Source: Lodderomyces elongisporus
Taxonomy: Eukaryota > Ascomycota > Pichiomycetes > Serinales > Debaryomycetaceae
Length of the DNA: 64,000 nt
Direction of reading: 5' to 3'
NCBI RefSeq assembly: GCF_030384665.1
Contig: NC_083673.1
Location: 2,923,501 to 2,987,500 of the forward strand
Below are positions 40,408-50,786 of the stretch, one piece after another (position 1 is the first letter of the stretch; every line of letters starts with the position of its first letter). A program made the translations under genes and the position numbers. A model generated the notes under the pieces. That model had not been told where the DNA came from, did not search any database, and saw only the letters and a list, made by a program, of their open reading frames with translations.

Positions 40408-41622
40408 ATGTCAATATTATTACCACTGCCCATGCACACTCGCTTCCATGTTACACCAGACCCCAAATCACTACAAGAGAGACTCGCTACAATACTACAA
40501 GAGCCAAAACTAGAAGAGATTTGGCAGATATATAACCAACAAGTATTGATTGCTCCGAATCATCCTTTGCACACTTCTCATCGATATCAAAACACAGAAA
40601 ACAAACAATACAACCACCATCGAAATCAAAACCAAAACCAAAACCACCACCACCGCAGCCGCAGCCAACAACAACAACACTATCAGAGCCAAGTCTCTTT
40701 AGCACCAATTTCCCCACAATCAACTTTTTCATCCACACCAGATAAATTCCACATTTTGCAAATATGTACCCTCTTATCCACAACAATCACTACAAAAACC
40801 GCGCCCTTTCAGATTATCCGCAAACTCAATAGAATATACGGATTGAGTCTTGGCGACTATATCGCTGTGGTGGAGCACATTATGCATATACTCGACAATA
40901 TGATTGAATATGAAGAATTGATTTTGTTCAAACTGTTTGTAGATTGCATAGGCGACATGATTCTGCAGTGCTGCAATGAAATGGTGTTGCCACTACCGGA
41001 CTTTGATTCGGACGGGAGAGAAGCAAATAGCATGGAATCCTCGCCAAAATACTCTATTGATGACGATATAGTATCAGCTAGGCATGTGCACCAAAACTAC
41101 TCAAGTCTACTTCGTAGTGCCACGGTCAGAGAGACTCGTGCACCAGTACAACCACCGCCACAATTGAATAGACTGATGAGCAAAATACTCGTTTCAACTC
41201 CACACGATAGCCCCATATCTACAAGATCGTCAACCACAATGAAAAGCGAAGTCTCAACTATGTTTAGTGGACACGGAGATGACGGATTGGAGAGAGTCAA
41301 AACCCAAACGACCTTTATGACAGATGCAACATCGATTATCGAAAATACATTTACCAAAAATGGTGCTTGGAATGACAACAATACAAAATATAATGAAGTT
41401 GGGAATAGAGAAAATTACAACCATAACAACAATAATGGCACACAAGTGGTGGATAGCAAAGCATACCACCAAAACTATAACGAAGAATACCAAGGTGGAA
41501 GCGATGACGACTGCTTTGATTATTTAAATCTGTTTACCAACCAAATGGATGACGAAGACGAATCGAAAAAGAAAAAGAAAAAACTGAGTTGGTGGCTGAA
41601 AAAAAGCAGAAGAAGACTGTAA
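40408..41622 (+). CDS. Unrecognised Asn/His/Gln-rich protein with basic C-terminal tail
   Basis: I do not recognise this 404-residue protein. It opens with a compact segment (MHTRFHVTPDPKSLQERLATILQEPKLEEIWQ), then an Asn/His/Gln-rich spacer, then a hydrophobic, probably helical block at about residues 110-195 (ILQICTLLSTTI, LNRIYGLSLGDYIAVVEHIMHILDNMIEYEELILFK). The second half is Ser/Thr- and Asn-rich. It ends in acidic residues followed by a very basic tail with two Trp (KKKKKKLSWWLKKSRRRL), which could bind membrane or nucleic acid. No membrane span is evident. Start and stop are clean and it has a long upstream region, so it is probably a real, rapidly evolving gene, perhaps restricted to CTG-clade yeasts. 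Confidence 0.65.
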   Translation: MSILLPLPMHTRFHVTPDPKSLQERLATILQEPKLEEIWQIYNQQVLIAPNHPLHTSHRYQNTENKQYNHHRNQNQNQNHHHRSRSQQQQHYQSQVSLAPISPQSTFSSTPDKFHILQICTLLSTTITTKTAPFQIIRKLNRIYGLSLGDYIAVVEHIMHILDNMIEYEELILFKLFVDCIGDMILQCCNEMVLPLPDFDSDGREANSMESSPKYSIDDDIVSARHVHQNYSSLLRSATVRETRAPVQPPPQLNRLMSKILVSTPHDSPISTRSSTTMKSEVSTMFSGHGDDGLERVKTQTTFMTDATSIIENTFTKNGAWNDNNTKYNEVGNRENYNHNNNNGTQVVDSKAYHQNYNEEYQGGSDDDCFDYLNLFTNQMDDEDESKKKKKKLSWWLKKSRRRL

Positions 41623-42145
41623 AAAAAAAGAGAGAGAGAAGTAATAATAAGGAAAGAAATAAAAAGCAGCAATAAAGAAGCAATAAAGATACATAGACAA
41701 TTAATCAACATTTTCTAAATGATTAAAGAAACGATTGACGCACACACATTTACTTACACAGTTTTTCATTCTTTCATTCTTTCAATCTTTTTTTTGCCTT
41801 TCTTTCTTGCTATACAACTAATTCTAACAAAACCATTTATGTATTCTAGAAAAGAAATGATAAAAAAAAAGAGACAAAAATATAAAGTTTGTAAACCTTT
41901 TTTTTTTCCCTTAACTCTAACAATTGGTCTCTAAATTCTAATGAGTTCAACTTGATTTTTTTTCTCCCTCCTTATTATATCCGTCTTGCTTTGTTCTTCT
42001 CTCTTTTTTTTTTCTTTTTCCTTTGTTCATTTTTCTGTATTTATTTATTTATTTATTTCTTTGGTATTAATCCCGAGTTTCTTCACAAATTCATATTACA
42101 GAATTAGATGAAAAAACACCCTGGTTGTAATTTTGTCCTCGCTGA
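41623..42145. other. Convergent intergenic region
   Basis: Between the plus-strand gene ending at 41622 and ZRC1 on the minus strand. T-rich and A-rich tracts only; no gene seen. Confidence 0.6.
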
Positions 42146-43570
42146 TTATTGGCTCAATTGTGCTGGTGCTGCAATTGATACAGAGGCAGAAGTTCCATTG
42201 GATATAGGAGGTGGACAACAGTTGATACTTGGTTGAACAGTTACTGCATCAATTTGATAATGATGCAAGACTTTCCGAACCTGTTCCACAACTTCTAAAA
42301 ACACTTTTCCATCAATCATTGTGTTATCATTCTTCTTTTGTTGAGAAGTAGCAGTAGCAGTAGCATTAGCAGTAGCAGTAGCACCACTACCACCGGACGA
42401 TGATAAAGGCGTGCCATGGCAATCCTCTGACAATTCAACATGCAAGGAAGCAATCAAAATATCCTCATTCAAATTCCATACATGAAAATCATGGACATTC
42501 TTAACAAGTGGAAGTTTCAAGAGACTGCTAACAATCTGATCCGAGTCAATGTATGGTGGTGTAGCCTGAAGTAAAATCTTTGACGATTTCCTAAATAACC
42601 CAGTGGCTGAATAAACAATCAACGCACTAATCGCTAACGAAGTCAACGGATCACAGTAATATCTCCACCACCAATTTGTTTTCCAAATCACAACTGCTGT
42701 AATTATAACTCCAATATTGCCCAATGCGTCACCAAGCACATGAAGAAAAACTCCCTCCATATTCATTGATTTCGATTTTTTCTTACCGGCCGGCAGTGAA
42801 GGAGACACAGGCATAGACACAGATGCACCTGCACCCGCATCTGAAGGTGCAGAGCCAGAACCAGAACCAGAACCAATATCGGTTTTACCATGCTTGTCTT
42901 TTGTATCATTGCCATTACCACGCCCAGATGATGCCGAGTCGTATCTCTCAACCAAATTGTCTGGGAAGTAATCAAATACTTCCGAAGGTGTCGATTTAAG
43001 CGTATTATTGCCTCTCATCAATGGAGTAGTCTCACCCACAGTTGACTCTTCGTGGCTCAAATCGTACCTATTAGCTTCATGGTCATGGACACCATCAGCA
43101 TGAGAATGGGAATGGCCCAGTTCAGTATCGTGTCCACCACCACCACCACCATGAGAATGGGAATGGCCATGTTCATGGAACAACACTAATCCAATTCCAT
43201 TACTCAATAATCCGGCACACCCCACAACCAAAATCAACTTTGGATTGGTAATCACTTGAGGCTGGAAAAACCGTTGTATAGCCTCCATAATGATAGTGAA
43301 GCATAATGCGACAAGAAAAACTGCATTGATCAAAGCACCCAAGATCTCAGCCCTTTGCCACCCATATGTGTATTTCCCATCTGCTTGTCTCGAATTCTTC
43401 ATCCTAACGGCCCAAAGGGCAATTATAAGGGAAATAATATCATTTAGCATGTGGAATGAATCCGCGATAAGTGCCAATGACAGCACGGAGTACCCAACTA
43501 TGGCTTCAAGAAGAAAAAAAATAGTGTCTAGCACCAAAAGCGCCGTTATTCTAACCTCCTTGTTGTTCAT
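42146..43570 (-). CDS. ZRC1: Vacuolar zinc transporter of the CDF family (ZRC1/COT1 type)
   Basis: This 474-residue cation diffusion facilitator moves Zn2+ from cytosol to vacuole in exchange for protons. The two HxxxD half-sites of the transport site are present (His40/Asp44 in ADSFHMLND, and His277/Asp281 in HVLGDALGN), as expected for Zn specificity. About six membrane spans are visible: four before, and two after, a long hydrophilic loop (about residues 130-265). That loop holds His-rich clusters (HEHGHSHSHGGGGGGHD, HSHSHADG) plus a Ser/Gly/Pro insert longer than in yeast. The C-terminal cytosolic domain contains KNVHDFHVWNLN and is interrupted by an Ala/Thr low-complexity run (about 400-415). 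Two genes away lies ZRT3, the opposing vacuolar exporter. Confidence 0.92.
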   Translation of the reverse strand: MNNKEVRITALLVLDTIFFLLEAIVGYSVLSLALIADSFHMLNDIISLIIALWAVRMKNSRQADGKYTYGWQRAEILGALINAVFLVALCFTIIMEAIQRFFQPQVITNPKLILVVGCAGLLSNGIGLVLFHEHGHSHSHGGGGGGHDTELGHSHSHADGVHDHEANRYDLSHEESTVGETTPLMRGNNTLKSTPSEVFDYFPDNLVERYDSASSGRGNGNDTKDKHGKTDIGSGSGSGSAPSDAGAGASVSMPVSPSLPAGKKKSKSMNMEGVFLHVLGDALGNIGVIITAVVIWKTNWWWRYYCDPLTSLAISALIVYSATGLFRKSSKILLQATPPYIDSDQIVSSLLKLPLVKNVHDFHVWNLNEDILIASLHVELSEDCHGTPLSSSGGSGATATANATATATSQQKKNDNTMIDGKVFLEVVEQVRKVLHHYQIDAVTVQPSINCCPPPISNGTSASVSIAAPAQLSQ

Positions 43571-45010
43571 TATGGACCCCCTGTGAAAAAAAAATAATCA
43601 ATAAAATAAAATTCTAACAGAATAAACAGGTATCGATAACCTGTTGTTGTAAAGTTAGGAAAGGTGTGGAAAATTTGAAAAAGTAAAAGAAGAAAAAAAA
43701 AACTTGTTCTTGTCAAAACTCCAAAAAAGAACAAAAGAAAAGTATTCACAGTGGTAATAGGTAGCTAGTGAATAAACTTATTTAGTTGTCCTTGTCTGCC
43801 AGTGAAGTAAAGACGGTTGCTAAATAAAAGCAGTGAAGCCAAATTGAAAGGGAAAAAAAAACACAACAACAATAAGAACAACAAGAACAACAACAAATGT
43901 TTAAGTTTTGAATGTACGATGAGAAGGATGTTGTAAAAATGGGGTGGAAGTAGAGACGGAATGAGAAAAAGGGTGGCTGTTGTCGATGTTGTCGTATTTT
44001 ACAGAATATGATATTTTAATATGAATTATTTTTATTTTTGCGCACTATGCTATTGTTACCTGCAGTTCCACACTCAATACACAAAAGAGCAAACACGGAG
44101 AAGTCAGGAATTGAAGGAACGTCTATCTATTGTAACCAAGAAACCAAATTTTTAGAATGTTGAGTTAGACTAAATGCAACTGGTTTTTGCTTTTAAAAGC
44201 CCTTAGTAAATGGATTATAGGAGATATTCTACATTCACAATGCAAATAGTTTGTCATTTGTTAAAAAAAAACATTGCGAAAGAGGATAATAGAGCACGGT
44301 TCATACACGCAATTCCAACTTTTGAGATGAGATTGGTTCCATTGCAGCATAAATAAAAAAGATGCTTACAAAAAAATATACAAGAAAATATACAAAAAAT
44401 ATACAAGAAAATATACAAAACTTATACGAATACAAACATTTATGCACGTGTATTTGCCCCCCCCCCCAACAACAACTTGTTTAAACTAAAAATACTATTT
44501 TGTATCGCTGTCTCTTCCCCTCTTTGAGTAAAAACCTCCCTCTTTAGCTCTTACCTTTTGCAATTTTTTCATTTGCAAGGAAAAAAAAATAAAAAAAAAA
44601 ATAGATCAACAAGGCTCAATACATAAGCTTCAAAAGTTCTACAAAGTTCGTCTCATCCATTTCACCGTAATAATACATTATTTTAATTCAATACTCCTAA
44701 AGACCTAAACACCTAAACTCCTAAACTAGTAAAATCCTTGAATGCCAAAAAACAAAAGGACCATGTCCTGAAAAAATATGTTTGCTTTCCACAACCAGTG
44801 AGGTAACAGCACAATAAAAATTGCTTAGAATTAAATCATCTCAATGCATTATCATAAATGACGTTTATCATAAAGTGAAAAAAAAAATTGGTTTGTGGTT
44901 TGTGGTTTGTCAATTGTTCTGTCAATTGTAAAATTTTTTATTTAAAAAAATTAGTACTATTCACTCCATCAAGTAAACACGTACTCCTATTCCCCTCCTT
45001 CTCTGTTCCC
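43571..45010. other. Intergenic, ZRC1 promoter and EDC1-like 3' side
   Basis: 1.4 kb without a gene. It includes an imperfect inverted repeat around ATCGAT (about 43626-43646, arms AACAGGT/ACCTGTT) close to ZRC1, an (ATACAAGAAAAT)n repeat at 44375-44420 and a C10 run at 44457-44467. No canonical zinc-response element (ACCTTNAAGGT) was found. Confidence 0.55.
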
Positions 45011-46168
45011 TTATTTGGATGAGTGCAAAAGGTCATCAAATGTGATCTTCTGGCCCGCCTGCGGTTGTGCAATTTGTGGTTGTAGTTGAGAAAGAGGGGG
45101 TTGCTGCTGTTGATGATGATGTTGTTGTTGTTGTAATTGTTGCATCATTGGAGGTGCAGTCATGTAATGAGTAAAAATAGGTTGCTGTTGAGGTTTTTGT
45201 TGTTGCTGTTGCTGTTGCTGCTGTTGTTGTTGGGGTGGTGGTGGTGGTTGAGTAGAAAAAGGCCCATGATATGGTGGTTGTTGAGGTGGATAAGAGATAT
45301 ATCCATTTTGATTAACTTGGTAAGCAAATCCAGGCTGAATAAAATGAGGGGCCACGGAGGAATGAGGAAATTGAGGATATTGTTGCGGTTGCTGATACAT
45401 CTGAGGTGGAAGACTACCTGGTGGGTACGCAGTGACAGGGTTGACTAATGGTTGCGAAGGGGGTGTGGAAACTGGACGATGTTGCAATGGTAAAGAATCA
45501 GATATGGAAATGTTCTGAAGTCCATCTGCCACAATGTTTTCTGCTTCGTCTTTCGTCGTAGTCTGTTTTGGTGATGTCTTAAATTTTGGTTTCGGCAAAG
45601 CCAAGGCAGCTGGTGACGAATGAAAGGAAGATCCTGCGTAAGTCATATCTTCAATAGGACCAGTTGCAATAATACCTTTTTCTTTTGTACCTTTAATGTT
45701 GTTGTTGTTGTTGTTATTATTATTATTACCAATATGGCTACTGTTATTTTTTTTGGACCTGTTGTCGCCAAAAGGAGTGTTTTTCTCACTTGTTCTTTCG
45801 CTGTCTTTTGCCTTCTCTCTTTCTTTACCTTTTTGTTTAGACTTTTCCTTACCATTACCACTACCATTACCATTTTCTTTCTCCTTATCTTTCTTCGAAG
45901 TTTTTTTTCGATCTCTTGTAGTTGAGAAAACCGGTTTTTCGCCGCTTGGTAACGATGGCAATGAAGATAATTTGATAGGTGTTTTACCTTTTTTACTACC
46001 ATTGCCAAAGTCAACAGGAGCTCCACTCGGAAGCAATCTTACTTCTCCCTCAGATTTAGCATAATGGGTTTTCCCAGAAGAACTCTTTTTCGGACTTCTA
46101 AGTTTGTTCTGGAAATCGTTTGTGTTTTCATTGATATGTATTGGTGTTCCTAATTCGTGTGCCATCAT
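45011..46168 (-). CDS. Decapping-activator-like protein (EDC1/EDC2, PNRC motif)
   Basis: This 385-residue, largely disordered protein is recognised by one short motif: YAGSSFHSSPAALALPKPKF (about residues 177-196), the YAG-x-x-F-x-x-SP...LP-x-P-x-F element of Edc1/Edc2 and PNRC-family proteins that bind Dcp1 and stimulate mRNA decapping. Before it is a Lys/Glu/Asn/Gly-rich region and after it a Pro/Gln-rich region with poly-Gln and His/Gln runs, compatible with P-body proteins. The C-terminus ends KITFDDLLHSSK, a short conserved-looking helix. Two adjacent ATGs (46168 and 46165) are possible starts. Function is inferred from the motif alone; other proline-rich RNA-binding proteins could resemble the rest. 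Confidence 0.6.
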   Translation of the reverse strand: MMAHELGTPIHINENTNDFQNKLRSPKKSSSGKTHYAKSEGEVRLLPSGAPVDFGNGSKKGKTPIKLSSLPSLPSGEKPVFSTTRDRKKTSKKDKEKENGNGSGNGKEKSKQKGKEREKAKDSERTSEKNTPFGDNRSKKNNSSHIGNNNNNNNNNNIKGTKEKGIIATGPIEDMTYAGSSFHSSPAALALPKPKFKTSPKQTTTKDEAENIVADGLQNISISDSLPLQHRPVSTPPSQPLVNPVTAYPPGSLPPQMYQQPQQYPQFPHSSVAPHFIQPGFAYQVNQNGYISYPPQQPPYHGPFSTQPPPPPQQQQQQQQQQQQKPQQQPIFTHYMTAPPMMQQLQQQQHHHQQQQPPLSQLQPQIAQPQAGQKITFDDLLHSSK

Positions 46169-46821
46169 TATGTGAAACTTCTCTTTCTTCTCTCACTTGT
46201 GCTGAAACGCAGTATATCTGTCTTGTATGATATATTATGACTATGCAATATGTTCATTGATGTTTCAAAAATAATGAGGAAAAGACACAAGTAAACAGAA
46301 GAAGGGAGGGGGGAAAGGAAGAAAAAGAAGTAAAAGAGAAAGGAAAAAAAAAATGAAATAGAAATAGAGGGAAAGAATAGGTTTTGTTTTCCATGCCAGT
46401 GTTGAACATTTATCCGACCAAACTAGTCATCAGTTTAGATTGTATTACTGTAAAGTATTGATGTGTGGATGTATTCATACGTAATTTGTAAATGTGTGCA
46501 AGGGTAGAATATTGGTAGCGCTTCTTTATTCTTACAAAAACTCATTGATCAGTAAGGGGATTGAAGAATCAACGTGTAGACCACTTGCCAACTGTATGGT
46601 TGAAAAGGTAAAGTGAGAGAAGAAAATAAGAGGGAAAGAAGGAAGAATAAAAGAAAAAGAGAGTAAAAGAAACAAAGAATTAAGAAAAAGAGAGTAAAAG
46701 AAACAAAGAATAAAAGAAAAGGGTTCAAGGTTGGATAAAAGTATGTGGTTTAGCAAAATGTATAGTGTTTTACTTATTTTGTAATTGTTATTCATCAGTT
46801 TCTTTTCTCCTCTCTAGATTA
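46169..46821. other. Intergenic, EDC1-like promoter and ZRT3 3' side
   Basis: Gene-free. It has purine-rich tracts and a duplicated block GAGAGTAAAAGAAACAAAGAAT (about 46661-46709, two copies). Nothing further is supported. Confidence 0.55.
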
Positions 46822-48396
46822 CTACTGGGCTGATAATATTGATGAGGAACCAATCAATATGATACCTATAATGCACCAAGTCATTACGTGATTGGCATTG
46901 CCTCCAAATGAAACAGCACTACCATACATGGATAACGCGACAACTGTCAAAAAGCCACTAGTTATAGCCATTGTAATTCCAAATATCAAATTCAACCGAC
47001 TTAAGCTGTATTTGTCCTCATTGACTTTTAGGAAAAAATATCCTAATATAGCACCCAAAGGCTGCGAAAGACCGCCCAAAATAGCACTCAAGGAAACAGC
47101 TTTGACTTTGGCAAATTTAGAAGTTTCTGCCATAGAGAAATACAATGGTAAACACATTGAAAAGCCTTCTGTAAAGTTATGTAATGTCAAACTTATAAAT
47201 ATGGAGACGCCTAATGTAGGGTTCGTTTCTGATGTGATATAAGTTATGAAACCCTCTGGTAGCTTATGAAGTGTTATAGCTAATGTAGTTTGGATTCCAA
47301 TTAAGAGCAATCTTGACAATGGAGAGTTTACATGATGATGGTGATCTGGTTCATGATGCAGATGAATCGAGTGACGCGTTTGGCTTTGTTGCTGGCTATG
47401 CTCAAATTGGTGTTCGTCTTCATGCTCGTGTTGATGTTGATGTTGATGTTGATGTTGATGTTGATGTTCATGTTCATGATGGTGTTGGTTCCCATCCAAT
47501 GCTGAAACGTCATTCACGTTACTACCATCACTAGGAGGCTCGCTTGGTAACTCGGGAAGCTCGCAGTAGTGCAATGACTCATGCGGATCGTGACATGTAT
47601 CGTTTTTGAAATAGCATCGCTCAGCAGATGAAAATCCCTTACACTCGCCATCTTCTTCGCTTTCCGAAGGGAGAAATAAGCGCAAGAGTGACTTTCTTGG
47701 AACGAGCGTTTTCCTCAAGAGTGGAGTGTTCTCGTGGTCTCTCATCTCTATTTGTATTGTCAGCTGTTGCAGTTGTAATTTGTTCGCTGGGTTTTGCTCT
47801 GGCACTTCAATATCGTGATAGTGATGATGTTCATGATCATGTTGATGCTGATACTCCTGTTGCTGAATATAACCAGATTCTTCCACATCGTGATTATCCG
47901 CGTGGTGATGAGAATGGCTGTGATGCGCCGCAGGGCCGCCTCCCTTGACATCATTTCCATGATTGCAATGAACAACGCTTTCGCTAGTCATCAAATGCAA
48001 GACATAATTGAAAAACGCGCAAATGATGATGCCACCAAAATAACTCACCATTAGTAAAAACTGCAACCTTCTTGCATTTGATGGACTTTCATGTTCGGGC
48101 CCTTCTCGCCCTTCTTTATCATCTTCATTGGCCAGTTCCTGGAGATATTTCAATGCTTCCGGAAGTAGTCGGTATAGTGAAGTAAATATCAAACACCCAG
48201 AGCTAAATGCAAGTGAACCATTTAGAAATGTGTAATTTTCTTTCAAGTGGAAAGGGTACCTTGAGGTGATGAATCTAGGGAATATGAAGTAGTAGACCAG
48301 ATCAAAGTATATGACCAACGTACCAAGAACACATAACACTGATGATAAAAATGTTAGTACCCAACCTTGCGATGTGGGTAAATAATAGAATACCAT
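46822..48396 (-). CDS. ZRT3: Vacuolar zinc exporter of the ZIP family (ZRT3 type)
   Basis: This 524-residue ZIP transporter should release Zn2+ from the vacuole. The N-terminus has three or four spans (WVLTFLSSVLCVLGTLVIYFDL, then a conserved SRYPFHLKENYTFLNGSLAFSSGCLIF). The C-terminus has the ZIP core, with HKLPEGFITYITSETNP and SLTLHNFTEGFSM as paired metal-site helices (H-x-x-x-E type), followed by AILGGLSQPLGAILGYFFL. The long cytosolic/vacuolar loop (about residues 145-375) is His-rich, with HHSHSHHHAD and a (His-Gln)n/(His-Glu)n array. The layout matches yeast Zrt3 more than plasma-membrane Zrt1/Zrt2. It is on the same strand as ZRC1. Confidence 0.9.
   Translation of the reverse strand: MVFYYLPTSQGWVLTFLSSVLCVLGTLVIYFDLVYYFIFPRFITSRYPFHLKENYTFLNGSLAFSSGCLIFTSLYRLLPEALKYLQELANEDDKEGREGPEHESPSNARRLQFLLMVSYFGGIIICAFFNYVLHLMTSESVVHCNHGNDVKGGGPAAHHSHSHHHADNHDVEESGYIQQQEYQHQHDHEHHHYHDIEVPEQNPANKLQLQQLTIQIEMRDHENTPLLRKTLVPRKSLLRLFLPSESEEDGECKGFSSAERCYFKNDTCHDPHESLHYCELPELPSEPPSDGSNVNDVSALDGNQHHHEHEHQHQHQHQHQHQHEHEDEHQFEHSQQQSQTRHSIHLHHEPDHHHHVNSPLSRLLLIGIQTTLAITLHKLPEGFITYITSETNPTLGVSIFISLTLHNFTEGFSMCLPLYFSMAETSKFAKVKAVSLSAILGGLSQPLGAILGYFFLKVNEDKYSLSRLNLIFGITMAITSGFLTVVALSMYGSAVSFGGNANHVMTWCIIGIILIGSSSILSAQ
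47430..47480 (-). repeat. Hexanucleotide microsatellite in ZRT3 (His-Gln repeat)
   Basis: A (GTTGAT)n array in the plus-strand reading encodes alternating His and Gln/Glu on the minus strand, within the predicted metal-binding loop of ZRT3. It is likely to vary in copy number. Confidence 0.8.
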
Positions 48397-49337
48397 CTCG
48401 TATGTGGGAAGTGATTGAGGAGGAGGAGGAGGAGGAGGAGGGTGTTCGCTAAGTCACGCAAAAACTAATTGATGTGGTTACTTTTTGCTTTTATTCAAGA
48501 TACCAAAAAAAAGAAAATATCTAACAATATATAAATAGGCAAAAGACGATATTGATTTGGTTTCAAGTTTGTATCGGTATAAGCAAACCAAGATCTGGTG
48601 GTATAGATGACGACTGATAAAAAAAAAAACGAAAAAAAAAACTGTTCTTTAATGATGTAAAGTTCTTGATTTGTTTGCTGGAGTTATTGCACATCCCACT
48701 CGTGTCAAACGCAACCAAGGCGGTATAAGATCCGATACCTACCTTGCTAGTGACGGGGATAGAAAAAGAGAGAGAGAGAGAGTGTGTGTGTGTGTGTGCG
48801 TGCATGCATGTGTGTTTACTTTCTGCGGCAAAAATGTCATTCTTTTTGCGACATTTATTGCACACTCAAAATCAAAGGTGAGGCAGGAGAAGAAATTTTA
48901 AAAATACTCGATATTTTTGGGTCTACCATATATGAATGAGGTATTCAATTAATGTCAGTGATTAACAAACTAGAACTCTCGGCTTAAGTAGTCTTGATGA
49001 ATATATTACGGGAAGATTCGTTTTCATCAAACTTTTTTGATGATTTGTCTACTTTGAAGAGTTGAAAAAAAAAAAAGAAAAATGAAAGAAAAAAAAAATT
49101 AATAAAAAATAAAGTCAATACGAAAAGCATGACTACATGACTATATGATTGTACATTTATATACCTTAATGTCTATCACTACTGCAATTGCAATTGTAAT
49201 TGCAATTTAATGGTATTTTTTTCTGTACTTGTGATTTTGATTATAGTTGTGGTTGTGATGAATTATCGACATTTCGGTGCTAATAGTTTTGGCAATACAT
49301 ATAAAAGAACATATGCTAACAGAGCACACCACAAGGA
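48397..49337. other. Intergenic, ZRT3 promoter and PSG1-like 3' side
   Basis: Gene-free. It holds a (GGA)n run just upstream of ZRT3 (48418-48442), a (GT)n run at 48781-48800 and a self-complementary CAATTG-rich block at 49183-49208. No zinc-response element was found. Confidence 0.55.
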
Positions 49338-50786
49338 CTAATCGGTCTTTGTTCCGCTCAAATCTGCACTATTCAAGGGCAAACTTTCATACTTGTTCTT
49401 TTTCAGAACAAATGGAATTCTTCTGTGTGTTGTCTTTTCCCTAGCAAACTTCTTCTTCTTCAAATGGCTTAAATCGACTCTATTTATAGTGACAAAAAGC
49501 CACATACCAAAAGCAGCAATAACAACACACATGGGAAGTGTGATCATTACAATGTATTTCTCATAATCAATGCCTTCTTCAACTTCAATTTGCATGTGCC
49601 TGTTTGCATATTTTTCTTCCAATTTTTTAAGATCAAGCAAATCCTCTTTACCCACTTTGGAACCTTTCCAGAATTCCACCACAATTGAGTTTTCCAACAC
49701 ATTGAATTCGTCGTCTGGGATGTTGTCTGGCTGAATAGAAATCAACACCTTTTTTTCGTAAACATCGTTCCCTATCCACTCTTCTAAAATTGTCACTGGC
49801 AACATACCATCCTCGTTGCGAACCCAGTCAGACGCGTAAAACGAATTTTGGACTTTTCCACCATGTTCCAACACTTTTGACCTTTTATCAAATGGAGTGT
49901 AATCAATGACATCCGTTCCCTCCTCTTCATTCTCCTCATTATCATTATCATTATCCTTATGGCCACCAGAAACATCCTGTCCCGCTTCACCAAAATCTCT
50001 TTTCTTCAACCCCTTTTGTCTAAAACTTTCCTTGATGTTGCTGAAAAGAATTCTTACCTTTTCAACCTCTGGGTCAAAGAATCTTGAGTACCATGTTATA
50101 AAGTATGTTTTGTCCATAACCAATCTTACATCATCCTTTGGTGTACAAAAGGGTTCAGTTGACTTATCTCTACCGATGCCCTTCTTCTGGTAACGTTCGG
50201 GGGTACACCTAATGATTGGATTAAGCAAATGGTCCTCCAAGTCGGCTTCCTCAATGTATTGCACCTCAGTAAAGATCTCATCGTCCTTCATATTGTGTGC
50301 TTTCAATTGTTCCTTATTATAAGTCATGGTGGTGGCTGTTTGGAAATAAGTGCTATAGTTTGGGCGTCCATTCTTGGTTCTTCCATTCTTGATCTCTGGC
50401 TTGATTATTTTTGGAGATCCGTCATTTTTCAAAGACACCCAAACTTCCAAACCATCTGTAGTCTGAGGGGGCTTGGCACTAATTGTAACACCGGCAATGA
50501 TTTGAGGACGAACAATTTCTGGAACACCATTGACAGTTCTTACCCAATTTGGAGGTGGAGTTTCACTCGAAGAGGATGTAGCTGTTTTCTTGGCCTGCTT
50601 AGCAGCATAGTCTTTGTTTATGATGATCTCTCTCATACGTTTCTCCAAGTATTGTGTGGATCCTTGAGAATTGGAGGAAACAAACGATGAAGGGATGGGT
50701 TCGGGAGTTTGTTCCGGTTGTGATAGGGTAATCGCACATGCCTGCGAGAGGAGTGTAAATGCAACAAGCTTCAACGATAGCTTCAT
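49338..50786 (-). CDS. PSG1-like secretory-pathway membrane protein
   Basis: A 482-residue type I membrane protein resembling yeast Psg1, a Golgi protein that stabilises the plasma-membrane H+-ATPase Pma1. It has a signal peptide (residues 1-18, SLKLVAFTLLSQACA), then a long luminal domain with a repeated-looking WVRTVNGVPEIVRPQIIAGVTISAKPP motif. A dibasic Kex2-type site at Lys262-Arg263 (LKKRDFGEAG) may split it into two chains. One membrane span lies at about residues 409-432 (YIVMITLPMCVVIAAFGMWL), with a short basic cytosolic tail. The middle is acidic (Asp/Asn/Glu run near 270-290). The identification rests on domain layout and recalled similarity, so it is moderate. Confidence 0.62.
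   Translation of the reverse strand: MKLSLKLVAFTLLSQACAITLSQPEQTPEPIPSSFVSSNSQGSTQYLEKRMREIIINKDYAAKQAKKTATSSSSETPPPNWVRTVNGVPEIVRPQIIAGVTISAKPPQTTDGLEVWVSLKNDGSPKIIKPEIKNGRTKNGRPNYSTYFQTATTMTYNKEQLKAHNMKDDEIFTEVQYIEEADLEDHLLNPIIRCTPERYQKKGIGRDKSTEPFCTPKDDVRLVMDKTYFITWYSRFFDPEVEKVRILFSNIKESFRQKGLKKRDFGEAGQDVSGGHKDNDNDNEENEEEGTDVIDYTPFDKRSKVLEHGGKVQNSFYASDWVRNEDGMLPVTILEEWIGNDVYEKKVLISIQPDNIPDDEFNVLENSIVVEFWKGSKVGKEDLLDLKKLEEKYANRHMQIEVEEGIDYEKYIVMITLPMCVVIAAFGMWLFVTINRVDLSHLKKKKFAREKTTHRRIPFVLKKNKYESLPLNSADLSGTKTD

Noticed and set aside
48258..48267. ACCTTGAGGT, similar to a zinc-response element
   Set aside because: One base short and mismatched, and inside the ZRT3 coding region.
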